DNA of 25,318 bases from a virus. Below are positions 1 to 7,200 of this stretch, in pieces. The DNA lies in the IMG/VR virus record IMGVR_UViG_3300028840_001059, positions 1 through 25,318 of that record, one strand, 5' to 3'. Under the pieces are notes generated by a model that saw nothing but the letters and a program-made list of their open reading frames with translations, was not told the origin of the DNA and did no database searches. Position 1 is the stretch's first letter. Each line of letters opens with the position of its first letter. The position numbers were made by a program, and so were the translations under genes.

Positions 1-34
1 TGATTTTGTGTTATTATTCAAACGTCACTTGCAG

Positions 35-83
35 TTAGAGAATTTGTCAAATTTCGGTATGGTTTTCGCATAGGATAGTAAAC
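35..83 (+). promoter_or_regulatory. Putative phage promoter element, copy 1
   Basis: This is one of two near-identical blocks in the window (the other is at 24946-24993). Both read TTAGAGAATTTG, then eight variable bases, then CGGTATGGTTTTCGCATAG, then a short A/T-rich end with TAAAC. Each lies just upstream of a well-placed ribosome binding site and gene, so a promoter is the simplest reading. A -35-like TTGTCA (44-49) and a -10-like TAGGAT (71-76) are visible, but the 21-base spacer is too long for ordinary sigma-70. The core contains a TATG/CATA dyad (58-61 and 69-72). It may need an activator or the phage sigma-like factor encoded at 2470-3537. The start site is inferred, not seen. Confidence 0.65.
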
Positions 84-124
84 ATGAGCACGAAATTGGG
101 CAAATTCATCCGTATGATATAAGT

Positions 125-129
125 GGAGG
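125..129 (+). promoter_or_regulatory. Ribosome binding site for the CobT-like gene
   Basis: GGAGG lies five bases before the ATG at 135. An in-frame GTG at 123 would extend the protein by four residues, but it overlaps this site. The ATG at 135 is therefore preferred. Confidence 0.75.
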
Positions 130-134
130 CAGGA

Positions 135-2225
135 ATGGATATCAAGTTGGAGCAAGTGACCAAGAGCAAATTCCAGAGGATGGCGCGCACTCTGACCAAG
201 AAGTGGGACATCAAGGTTGTAGTGGCCGGCACCCGTTGTTGCACAGATGGCAATCGCATCTTTGTTCCGGGGAACAGCGACGACATGCAGGGTGAAAACG
301 CCAAATTGCTGGAAGGTTGCTTTGATCATGAAGTTTGGCACAACGTTGACGCGCAGCGGCATAACCAGGCCGGCAAGCGCAATTGCTTCCAGTTGATGCA
401 GCGTGTGTGCCGGAATCACACAGAGCGCATGATGCTCAACGTTTTTGATGACATTCGCATTGAGCGTGATGCTAGCGGTGAGTACATCGGGATGGCCCAG
501 AACCTTCGCAAGCTCAATGATTACCACATCAACAAGTACAAGAACACCCCGATCAAGCAGCTGGAGGCTGGCGGATTCTGGAAGCTAGTTGGTTGTGCTA
601 TCATAGCCAAGGCTCAGGGTTACAGTGTCAACTGGCCCAAGAGTGTTGAGATTGCCATGGACCGGATTGGTGAGGAAGTTGCCGCCAGTCGCACCACCCG
701 TTGGGCTGAGGATGGCCTGGCATTGGCTCGCAGGGTCATTGAAAAAGTCAAGGATCTCAAAGATGAGTTGAAGCAGGAACAGCAGAAGCGCAAGGAACAG
801 CAGGAGCAACAGAAGGCCAAACAACAGGAGCAGGAACAGGAACAGGACAGCGAGGATGAGCAGCAAGGCCAGTCTGGTGACAGCGATGACAACGAGGATG
901 AGCAGGACGACAACGAGGAAGGCCAGGGGCAGGACGGGGACAGCGAGGATGAGCAGGAAGACAACGAGGATGAAGGCGATGAAGAGGGTGAAGAGGATGA
1001 TGAATTTGATACTGACGACGACAGCGAGGGTGAAGGTGATGAGGATGAAGGTGATGAGGATGAAGGTGAAGAGGCAGATGCTGATGCCGAGGGCAGCGAT
1101 GACGACAACGAGGATGAGCAGGATGACGACAGCGAGGATGCCGATGAAGGCAGCGATGATCAGGATGCCGAGGGTGGTGAAGCTGAGAACAACATGAGTG
1201 ACAGCGAGTTGGATGAGGCGGTGGGTGATTTGGAAGACACCGAAAATGACACCGACACCGATGATCTCAATGATGAGGCTAACGATGAGTTGGAGCAAGA
1301 AGCAATTGACGACATCAAATCCAATGAGAGATACACCACTCACCCGGATGTGCTGGACCGTGACAAGTGGATCACGCCGGACACATACGCCAAGGATGAT
1401 TACAAGCGGTTGGCCACCGAGGTCAAAAAGCAGGTTCATGCACTCAAGGCCAAGCTGGGGCGGATTCTTCGGGCCAAAGCACAAGCACGCAAGGTAGTTG
1501 ATCAAGATGAAGGTGATTTAGACGGAGCAGCGCTGTGGAGGTTGCGGACTGGTAATGACAACATCTTCACCCAGACTCGCCAAGGTGAAGCTACCAATAC
1601 CTGCGTCACTATGTTGATTGACCTTTCAGGCTCCATGGGCCGTTGTGAGCGTGAGAATGACGGTGCTCACTATGCCAGGCTGACCGCCATCGCCATGGCT
1701 GAGACATTGAACAGCCTCAATATCCCGTTTGAAATACTGGGATTCTGTAACAAGGGAAGCTCATACATGCTGAACACAGGCAATGTCACTTACACCAGGA
1801 TGAACCCGTATGAGTTTGTTGAATTCAAGGGATACAACGAAAGCCACAAGAAAACACAGGCTAGATTGGTTCACATGGATGGTCGTGAGGGCAATGCGGA
1901 TGGTGAAGCGGTGCTCATGGCCGCCAAGAGGATGGCCACCCGGAATGAAAACCGCAAGATCCTGTTGGTGCTCAGCGATGGCCAACCCACCTCGGTCACC
2001 AATTTTGCGGTTGGTGCACAGTACCTCAAGGATGTTGTCACTGCCATCTCCAAGGCCGGTGTTGAGGTGTACGGCATCGGGTTGGGTGCTGACCATGTGG
2101 CGGAATACTACAATGCTGACACTGGCTCAGACCACGTCAGCATCCATGCGCTGGACACGCTGGCCAAAGAAGTCATCAGACTTCTCAAGAACAAATTGAC
2201 CAAGAAAGGCAAGAAGGTGGCCTGA
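135..2225 (+). CDS. CobT-like VWA-domain protein with metallopeptidase motif
   Basis: A 696-residue protein of the CobT/DUF2201-type family, in which an N-terminal putative metallopeptidase region is joined to a C-terminal von Willebrand A domain. H65-E-V-W-H69 is a classic HExxH zinc motif. A Gln/Lys-rich stretch (about 213-240) leads into about 160 residues dominated by Asp, Glu, Ser and Gly (about 240-400). The VWA domain follows, with a MIDAS motif DLSGSMG near residue 496 and a later LVLSDGQPTS segment. In cobaltochelatase-like systems CobT pairs with a MoxR/CobS AAA+ ATPase that remodels a target; no such ATPase is in this window. It is the first gene after promoter copy 1, and its stop overlaps the next small gene as TGATG. 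Phage homologues are often labelled porphyrin biosynthesis, which is probably misleading. The family call is firm; the substrate is unknown. Confidence 0.85.
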   Translation: MDIKLEQVTKSKFQRMARTLTKKWDIKVVVAGTRCCTDGNRIFVPGNSDDMQGENAKLLEGCFDHEVWHNVDAQRHNQAGKRNCFQLMQRVCRNHTERMMLNVFDDIRIERDASGEYIGMAQNLRKLNDYHINKYKNTPIKQLEAGGFWKLVGCAIIAKAQGYSVNWPKSVEIAMDRIGEEVAASRTTRWAEDGLALARRVIEKVKDLKDELKQEQQKRKEQQEQQKAKQQEQEQEQDSEDEQQGQSGDSDDNEDEQDDNEEGQGQDGDSEDEQEDNEDEGDEEGEEDDEFDTDDDSEGEGDEDEGDEDEGEEADADAEGSDDDNEDEQDDDSEDADEGSDDQDAEGGEAENNMSDSELDEAVGDLEDTENDTDTDDLNDEANDELEQEAIDDIKSNERYTTHPDVLDRDKWITPDTYAKDDYKRLATEVKKQVHALKAKLGRILRAKAQARKVVDQDEGDLDGAALWRLRTGNDNIFTQTRQGEATNTCVTMLIDLSGSMGRCERENDGAHYARLTAIAMAETLNSLNIPFEILGFCNKGSSYMLNTGNVTYTRMNPYEFVEFKGYNESHKKTQARLVHMDGREGNADGEAVLMAAKRMATRNENRKILLVLSDGQPTSVTNFAVGAQYLKDVVTAISKAGVEVYGIGLGADHVAEYYNADTGSDHVSIHALDTLAKEVIRLLKNKLTKKGKKVA
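1038..1067 (+). repeat. Tandem 15-base coding repeat in the acidic region
   Basis: GATGAGGATGAAGGT occurs twice in perfect tandem (1038-1052 and 1053-1067), coding Asp-Glu-Asp-Glu-Gly twice. The wider 840-1200 stretch also repeats GAGGATGAGCAG at about 851, 893, 944 and 1109. It is low-complexity DNA inside the CobT-like gene and could change length by slippage. Confidence 0.8.
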
Positions 2226-2368
2226 TGGAATTCATCGAATTGATAGCATTTTGCATAGTAATTGGAATCTGGGCGGGAATACTTGAGGCATTTTTCGGCA
2301 AAAGCCCATATGAGCGGCATGCCAGCGCAAAGCGTTGTGCATGTGAACGAAAATGCGCCCCACACTGA
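2225..2368 (+). CDS. Small membrane protein, hypothetical
   Basis: A 47-residue frame starting at the ATG that overlaps the CobT-like stop (TGATG), an arrangement that favours coupled translation. Residues about 4-24 form one hydrophobic segment (from ELIAFCIVIGIW onward), predicted to cross the membrane. The C-terminal half is basic and carries three Cys within RCACERKC. No family is recognised. A second frame (2310-2450) overlaps it on the same strand; probably only one of the two, or both as nested genes, is real. Support is start position, stop coupling and a clean membrane segment, not homology. Confidence 0.5.
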   Translation: MEFIELIAFCIVIGIWAGILEAFFGKSPYERHASAKRCACERKCAPH

Positions 2369-2450
2369 ATATCGTGCCGGGAGAGATGGCGCAAATGTGA
2401 AGTGTGGGGGTTGGTATGCATTGAAAATCGAATTGCCGAGAGGCACATAA
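2310..2450 (+). CDS. Small hypothetical protein overlapping the membrane ORF
   Basis: A 46-residue frame from an ATG at 2310, overlapping the 47-residue membrane protein in another frame. It has no strong Shine-Dalgarno. The C-terminal part (containing VKCGGWYALKIELP) looks like ordinary protein rather than random translation, and the frame fills the space to the sigma-like gene. A TTG at 2262 would lengthen it. No family is recognised and it may not be expressed. Confidence 0.3.
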   Translation: MSGMPAQSVVHVNENAPHTEYRAGRDGANVKCGGWYALKIELPRGT

Positions 2451-2469
2451 AATTGTCGAGAGGAAAAAT

Positions 2470-3537
2470 ATGGCATCCCATTTTCCAGCAGGATTTGTAT
2501 GCAACAATGAGTTGAGGGAAAATTACCCCATAGTTGAAAAGCAACTGCTTCCACTCATCAGAATAAAAGCCACAAAGCTCAAACGTCTGTCTGGCTATGA
2601 TTTTGATGATGCGTTGCAGGAAGGTAGGATTGCGTTGCTCAAGGCCATGGCCAATTATGATTACAATCGAGGCAGTCTTGAGCGATATGTGAGTGTGGTG
2701 CTGGACAACACTTACAATGCCATTCTGTTTGAAAGGATGTCGGCAAGTAGGATGCCCAGAGTTGTGTATTGGGAGGATGACGGGTGGAAGCAATCGCCAT
2801 CAGCACCGGTGTCACTCGATGCCATGATGGGGTTGAAAAAACTGATCAACGAGCCAGCAGATCCATCTTTCACACCAGAACAAGAGTTGGAAAACAATCA
2901 ATTGGAGGAAGTTGCAAGGGTTTTTCGGCTCAAAATGTTCAACAGCCTGAAGGGGAGGGATCTGGATGTTTTTGTTTGCAAGGTGAATCCGCCAATGGAC
3001 CTGTTGATCATGATTAGAAACATGGGTGATGATTATGAAAGGCCAACCAATTTGCACATAGCAAAATATCTTGGAACAGACAAAAATGCTGTAGATTGGT
3101 CATTGTGCAACATCAGGGAGAAATTCACAGACTTGTGCAGGCAAAAGGAATTCAGCGATTTGATGGGTGACACAGTAAGGGGAAAGGGATGGCCAATGAT
3201 TCATACATCTTGGGCGAACAAGCATGACATTGAGTTCATACAAAAAGTGGTTGCTGAAAGGAATTTGGATCCCAAACCACTTGAAGGATGTCACCAACAT
3301 GACGATTATCTTCAAAAATCCGGGGATGATGTGCGCCTTATTGAGAGGTATTCATGGGGTTGCATCATGTTCTTGAAATACAGAGGTAAGTGCTGCACTT
3401 TGGTGGTGGAAGGGAAATTGAATGCTCTGGAGGGCTTGGTATATGGTGAAAAAGGCAGCAGAGAACATTTGCCTGTGAATTGGTACAAAAACTTGGTCAA
3501 AGAACTGAGAACAGGAGGCACACAAAATGTCAGTTGA
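2470..3537 (+). CDS. Divergent sigma-70-family-like factor
   Basis: A 355-residue protein. Residues about 42-92 resemble sigma-70 region 2: DFDDALQEGRIALLKAM followed by YDYNRGSLERYV is the familiar core-binding pattern in which a helix with E-G-x-x-A-L-L-K-A precedes a Y-D-x-x-R-G-S motif. Residues about 162-228 end in a helix-turn-helix-like stretch (PTNLHIAKYLGTDKNAV) suited to region 4. The last about 120 residues, including CCTLVVEGKLNALEGLVYG, match no domain I recognise. A clear GAGAGGA site lies five bases before the ATG. It would direct RNA polymerase to phage promoters; the element repeated at 35-83 and 24946-24993 is an obvious candidate target. It is followed with an 11-base overlap by the zinc-ribbon gene. 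Sigma-like membership is likely; promoter recognition is inference. Confidence 0.7.
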   Translation: MASHFPAGFVCNNELRENYPIVEKQLLPLIRIKATKLKRLSGYDFDDALQEGRIALLKAMANYDYNRGSLERYVSVVLDNTYNAILFERMSASRMPRVVYWEDDGWKQSPSAPVSLDAMMGLKKLINEPADPSFTPEQELENNQLEEVARVFRLKMFNSLKGRDLDVFVCKVNPPMDLLIMIRNMGDDYERPTNLHIAKYLGTDKNAVDWSLCNIREKFTDLCRQKEFSDLMGDTVRGKGWPMIHTSWANKHDIEFIQKVVAERNLDPKPLEGCHQHDDYLQKSGDDVRLIERYSWGCIMFLKYRGKCCTLVVEGKLNALEGLVYGEKGSREHLPVNWYKNLVKELRTGGTQNVS

Positions 3538-4528
3538 GGAACTGAAGGAAGTCTCACATTTACCAGGTTGCATAGCGCAGTATGAGCCAGAAGACACCGT
3601 TTGCAACGAGGTGGAAGGCACCTATGAATGTCAAGAATGCGACCACACACAAACTGCACCGGATGAAGATGACATCCCTGACAAGGTGGAATGCCCGGAA
3701 TGTGGCAAAGAAATGCACATATCCAGGCCTTGTGCATACAGGGACATCTGCGCCGGATTCAAACAGTATCTCGCAGACAACGGTGAAGAGCGTGATGAAT
3801 ACCTGGATATACACGAGAATGATGAGGGTGGATATTGCATGGCTGCTGAGACAACCAACGCAGAATTCATAGAATTTTGCATCACGCTGATCGATGATTA
3901 TGGCATCGAGGATGGTCAAATCACCAGGACGCCTGAGCCTGAAGAGGAAAGTGAGGAAGATGAAGAGGCCACCGAGGAAGGCGAGGAAACAGCAGAAGGT
4001 GAAGAGGCCACAGATGCTGCCGCAGAACCGTCCAAGTCCAAGCCCAAGAAGGGTAAACCCAAGCCCAAGCCCAAGGAACCCAAATCACAGAAGGTGAATG
4101 AGAGGCGTGAAGCCCTGTGGGAGTTGTTTGGGCATTTCATGGAAAACCTGTATGAGAATTTGGGTGAAAACAGACGCAACAAGAGCGATCAAAAGGAATC
4201 ACCCGGACAATTGTACATTTCTGATCATCGGTCCAGCGGATATGTCAGCGTGTACTGCAAGACCAATCAAAACAGAGACACGCCGTTGGTGCTGATGCTT
4301 CTCAAGCCGCGCAACATGACCATGGACATCGAAATGCCGTTTGAGCCGGATGCTCTTGCAAAGGCGTTGAACAAGCCGGCAACCAAGAAGTTTGGCGAGA
4401 TCACGTCAATCTCAGACGGCAGGTTCAAATCCAAGATGAAGGGATTTGACAAAGAAAAGTTGGCCATGTTGGCGGAATTCATTGGCCAGGTGGTCAAAAA
4501 GAAAATCATTGAGTTGCCTGCGGTTTAG
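3527..4528 (+). CDS. Zinc-ribbon protein with acidic and Lys-Pro linker, unknown function
   Basis: A 333-residue protein with three visible parts. The N-terminal part has paired CxxC motifs (C35/C38 and C56/C59), which should bind zinc, plus extra Cys at 15 and 26. A disordered linker (about 135-192) runs from Glu-rich to repeated Lys-Pro. The C-terminal part (about 195-333) looks folded, contains LWELFGHFMENLYENLG and ends in a basic helix. An AGGAGG site precedes the ATG, which lies inside the end of the sigma-like gene. It is the last gene before the intrinsic terminator at 4548-4590. No family is recognised. A role with the sigma-like factor in transcription is possible from position only. 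Confidence 0.75.
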   Translation: MSVEELKEVSHLPGCIAQYEPEDTVCNEVEGTYECQECDHTQTAPDEDDIPDKVECPECGKEMHISRPCAYRDICAGFKQYLADNGEERDEYLDIHENDEGGYCMAAETTNAEFIEFCITLIDDYGIEDGQITRTPEPEEESEEDEEATEEGEETAEGEEATDAAAEPSKSKPKKGKPKPKPKEPKSQKVNERREALWELFGHFMENLYENLGENRRNKSDQKESPGQLYISDHRSSGYVSVYCKTNQNRDTPLVLMLLKPRNMTMDIEMPFEPDALAKALNKPATKKFGEITSISDGRFKSKMKGFDKEKLAMLAEFIGQVVKKKIIELPAV

Positions 4529-4547
4529 CCCAAAGCCCAGGTGGCAA

Positions 4548-4590
4548 GGGTGCCGTGCTGACTGACCGACCCAGCACGGCACCCGTTTTT
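4548..4590 (+). terminator. Strong intrinsic terminator inside the operon
   Basis: GGGTGCCGTGCTG (4548-4560) and CAGCACGGCACCC (4572-4584) form a perfect 13-bp GC-rich stem with an 11-base loop, followed by G and five T. This is a textbook rho-independent terminator for the 135-4528 gene set. It ends only six bases before the next start codon, so downstream genes need read-through, antitermination or another promoter. Confidence 0.9.
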
Positions 4591-4596
4591 GGTGAT

Positions 4597-5568
4597 ATGG
4601 CTTGTAAAATCGTCATAATAGGTGGTGGAATATCTGGTTTGATTGCCAACTATGTTTTCAAACGCCACGACTATGCGCGCAAATGTGACATAAAAGTCGT
4701 GGAGGTTGGAAAGATTGGTGGCGAGTTTGCTATTGGTGGATTGAAATACATCCACAGAACAGACAACATGGTCAGATTGTTCAACGAGCTACATTTGCCT
4801 TACAGCAATTACACAGTGCGTGGTGGAATCATGTTGCGAGGTGATGTGCTTCCATATCCCAATTGCTTTGAGGGGATGGACCCGCAAGAGCGCTCACGCA
4901 TCAGACAAGATCACTATACCAAAACGCGCAGGACAGCACCAGGACCGTGGTCAGAACGGTCCATGAATGATCCGGCATCCATCAAGCCCAGGAAGGCATT
5001 GCGGTGTGATTTTGAAGACCTCATCCATGGCTTGGCGCTGAAAGCTGATGTGATTCCAGAGAGTTTCATGAGACTCACGCCCAAGTCGGCAAGTTGCAGC
5101 AATCAAATCAAATTGCCGTATGATTATCTGATTTTCACCATTCCATTGTGGATCATCAGACCAAACGTTCAATTCTATGTTCCACACGGTGTTGCGATGA
5201 ATTTGAACATCGCCAAGGTGGTTCCAGTCAAGGATGAATATGCCAAATGGGATTATGTGTATACGCCTTACACTCCAGGTGATTGTATTCACAGATTTTC
5301 ACCATCCGGGAATGGTTATGTTGTAGAAGCAAATGGCACATTGGACAATCATAGCATGGAAAGTGATCTGAATTTCATCTTTCCGCAAGGGTATTACATA
5401 TCTGGTATGAAGACTGGGTTGAAGGGCCATTTGCTTCCATTGCCGCAAAAACCTGAATGGCCTGGCAACGTAGTGCCGCTGGGTAGGTTTGCTCAGTGGG
5501 AACCGAGGGCAACAGCAGATGTTGTTCTGGATGAAGCGCAGAAGTTGGCAAAAAGGTGGATCGGATGA
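4597..5568 (+). CDS. FAD/NAD(P)-binding oxidoreductase, UGM/amine-oxidase-like
   Basis: A 323-residue flavoprotein-like enzyme. The N-terminus KIVIIGGGISGL is the dinucleotide-binding GxGxxG beta-alpha-beta fold, and VVEVGKIGGEF provides the second-strand acidic residue and Gly pair seen in FAD enzymes. Near the C-terminus, PLGRFAQWEPR followed by an Ala/Asp-rich helix resembles the FAD-contacting end of UDP-galactopyranose mutase and amine oxidase/protoporphyrinogen oxidase relatives. It is a little shorter than typical members. The frame could be extended to a GTG at 4555, but that lies in the terminator stem, so ATG 4597 is chosen even though only a weak GGTG precedes it. The stop overlaps the next gene as ATGA. 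FAD binding is likely. The substrate is unknown; the neighbours suggest nucleotide or base modification, and that is inference. Confidence 0.7.
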   Translation: MACKIVIIGGGISGLIANYVFKRHDYARKCDIKVVEVGKIGGEFAIGGLKYIHRTDNMVRLFNELHLPYSNYTVRGGIMLRGDVLPYPNCFEGMDPQERSRIRQDHYTKTRRTAPGPWSERSMNDPASIKPRKALRCDFEDLIHGLALKADVIPESFMRLTPKSASCSNQIKLPYDYLIFTIPLWIIRPNVQFYVPHGVAMNLNIAKVVPVKDEYAKWDYVYTPYTPGDCIHRFSPSGNGYVVEANGTLDNHSMESDLNFIFPQGYYISGMKTGLKGHLLPLPQKPEWPGNVVPLGRFAQWEPRATADVVLDEAQKLAKRWIG

Positions 5569-6479
5569 CAGACAACTGGCAACGAATGTGGATTATACAA
5601 TCGGAACAGCAAAAAGCATTTGGTTTAGATCCAGAAGTGATGACTGGTGTTGAAAAGGGGAGGGTGGTCAAGGATCTGTTGTTGGGATTGTATGAAGAAA
5701 CACAAGAGCTTTCAAGGTGCATTGCTCAACATAAACAACATATCCTGAAAACGCCATCAATCGAAAAAGTCAACGTCATTGAGGAAATCACTGACGTTAT
5801 GAAATATTTGATGTCCATTGCTCAGGTGTTCGACATCAATGCTGAAGAAGTGTTTGAGGGATTTCTGAGCAAGACGCAAGTCATCAGCGACAAGGCAGAA
5901 GGTGCCCGGTGTGAGTTGGAAAAAGACACCAAGTTGCTGGGCGTGGATCTGGATGGGTGCGTTGCTGACATATCCAGTTGGCAACGCTTCATGGAGAAGC
6001 AAGGCAAGATGGCGGATTGGGAAGCCATCGATGAATTGGAGACACTTAAAGCTGAATATTACCGTTGTGGTGGATTCAGGGATGTGCCAATGATCGATGG
6101 CGCAAGGGAGGCGCTGGCAGAATTCAGAACAGCCGGATACAAGATTGTCATCATAACAGCCAGGCCACATTGGCAATACAAAAGGTTGTATGCGGATACC
6201 ATCCATTGGTTGAAAAAGAACGGAATTGAACACGATCTGCTGTTGTTCAACAAGGACAAGGCAGAAGCGTTGTATGAACATATCCACCCGGCAACACCAG
6301 CCTGGTTCATTGAAGACCGGGACAAACATGCCATGGAGTTGGTGAACATAGGCATCAATGTGTTGCTACTTGATTACAAATACAACAAAAATGTGGAACA
6401 TGATCTAATCACAAGGGTGTACAATTGGGATGGAATCAAACAGATTGTGCTTGGAGGCGGAAATGATACATCAGATTGA
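5565..6479 (+). CDS. MazG-like NTP pyrophosphohydrolase fused to a HAD phosphatase
   Basis: A 304-residue two-domain protein. Residues about 1-110 are all-alpha and carry E44-E-T-Q-E48 and E74-I-T-D77, the EExxE and ExxD metal-binding pairs of MazG/dUTPase-type NTP pyrophosphohydrolases. Residues about 122-300 are a HAD phosphatase: nucleophile motif D128-L-D130-G, IITARP (motif II Thr), FNKDKAE (Lys of motif III) and FIEDRDKHA (motif IV acids), most like 5'(3')-deoxyribonucleotidases. Together they could take a dNTP to dNMP and on to the nucleoside, cleaning or steering the pool. The ATG overlaps the upstream stop (ATGA) and an AAGGTGGA site precedes it. The next gene overlaps by 17 bases. 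The domain calls are firm; substrate specificity is not visible. Confidence 0.8.
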   Translation: MTDNWQRMWIIQSEQQKAFGLDPEVMTGVEKGRVVKDLLLGLYEETQELSRCIAQHKQHILKTPSIEKVNVIEEITDVMKYLMSIAQVFDINAEEVFEGFLSKTQVISDKAEGARCELEKDTKLLGVDLDGCVADISSWQRFMEKQGKMADWEAIDELETLKAEYYRCGGFRDVPMIDGAREALAEFRTAGYKIVIITARPHWQYKRLYADTIHWLKKNGIEHDLLLFNKDKAEALYEHIHPATPAWFIEDRDKHAMELVNIGINVLLLDYKYNKNVEHDLITRVYNWDGIKQIVLGGGNDTSD

Positions 6480-7200
6480 AATCGCTGGCAGAGTCATGAA
6501 AGTGAAGGACACATCTGACTCAGAGCACAGACCCAGCATTGGAAATGATGCCCCGCATGCGCATTGGTGCATGAAACGCACAGATGCATTTGTGGAATTG
6601 GAGGCTTTCAAGAGAGTGTGCCAGCGGGTTGGGAAAGTGAAGAGTGTGTTTGAGATGTTTGGAGGCAGTGGTTGGCACTCCAACCTCATCCAAAAATATT
6701 GTGAACCGCAGCGTCACATGGCGGTTGATATCAACGAGGATTGTGTGGAATCCATTCACATGTCATTGCCATTGGTGGATGCCATTAGGGCTGATTCATA
6801 CGCATTTTTGAAGGCAACGAACCAGGAATTCACATGGATTCACGCGGATTTCAACTGCTTCACATTCAACAAGGCAGAAGCTGCTGGGAAAGATGGGGAA
6901 AGATACAGTAGGGCATTGCACCACATATTCAAAAAGTCAGAGAGATTTGCAACAATTACAGACAGCGCCATCTTTGGTTTGAAGCGCTTTGAGAAGAATA
7001 GGCAATCATACGGCATCAAGGATTGGCGTGAATACTATGGAAATGCAGCAGGAGCATTTGCAGAGAAATGGGGATATGCTGTGAAGCACATAGTCATTTG
7101 GAAATGGATGGCTGCTATGTTCTTGCTGGAAAAAGACGCCGAACATGGATTTGAAATAGAAATTGTGAGCGAACAGATACCCCACAGGAGGTTGGCATGA
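6463..7200 (+). CDS. SAM-methyltransferase-like Rossmann protein
   Basis: A 245-residue protein whose VFEMFGGSGWHSNLI segment (F63-E64, G67-G-S-G70) resembles the SAM-binding motif I of class I methyltransferases. AVDINEDC (motif II-like) and IHADFNCFTF (motif IV position) follow. The usual DPPY/NPPY or PCQ catalytic motif is not evident; DFNCF takes its place. The start is ATG 6463, five bases after GGAGG; an upstream in-frame GTG at 6430 is less likely. The stop is shared with the ThyX start as ATGA, so the two should be co-translated. It may methylate DNA, RNA or a nucleotide, or be a non-catalytic relative. Fold confidence is moderate and the target is unknown. Confidence 0.55.
   Translation: MIHQIEIAGRVMKVKDTSDSEHRPSIGNDAPHAHWCMKRTDAFVELEAFKRVCQRVGKVKSVFEMFGGSGWHSNLIQKYCEPQRHMAVDINEDCVESIHMSLPLVDAIRADSYAFLKATNQEFTWIHADFNCFTFNKAEAAGKDGERYSRALHHIFKKSERFATITDSAIFGLKRFEKNRQSYGIKDWREYYGNAAGAFAEKWGYAVKHIVIWKWMAAMFLLEKDAEHGFEIEIVSEQIPHRRLA

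Noticed and set aside
84-122. 12-residue leader ORF after promoter copy 1
   Set aside because: It starts almost at the expected transcript start and has no counterpart after promoter copy 2; probably chance, though it ends just before the ribosome site.
123-134. GTG start for the CobT-like gene
   Set aside because: It overlaps the GGAGG site that serves ATG 135.
585-1505. 306-codon open frame on the minus strand
   Set aside because: It is the complement of the acidic low-complexity part of the CobT-like gene; repeated GAN codons give Leu/Ile/Val-rich nonsense, with no ribosome site.
4555-4596. Upstream extension of the FAD enzyme
   Set aside because: It would be encoded by the terminator stem-loop, and the GGGISG motif starts normally from ATG 4597.
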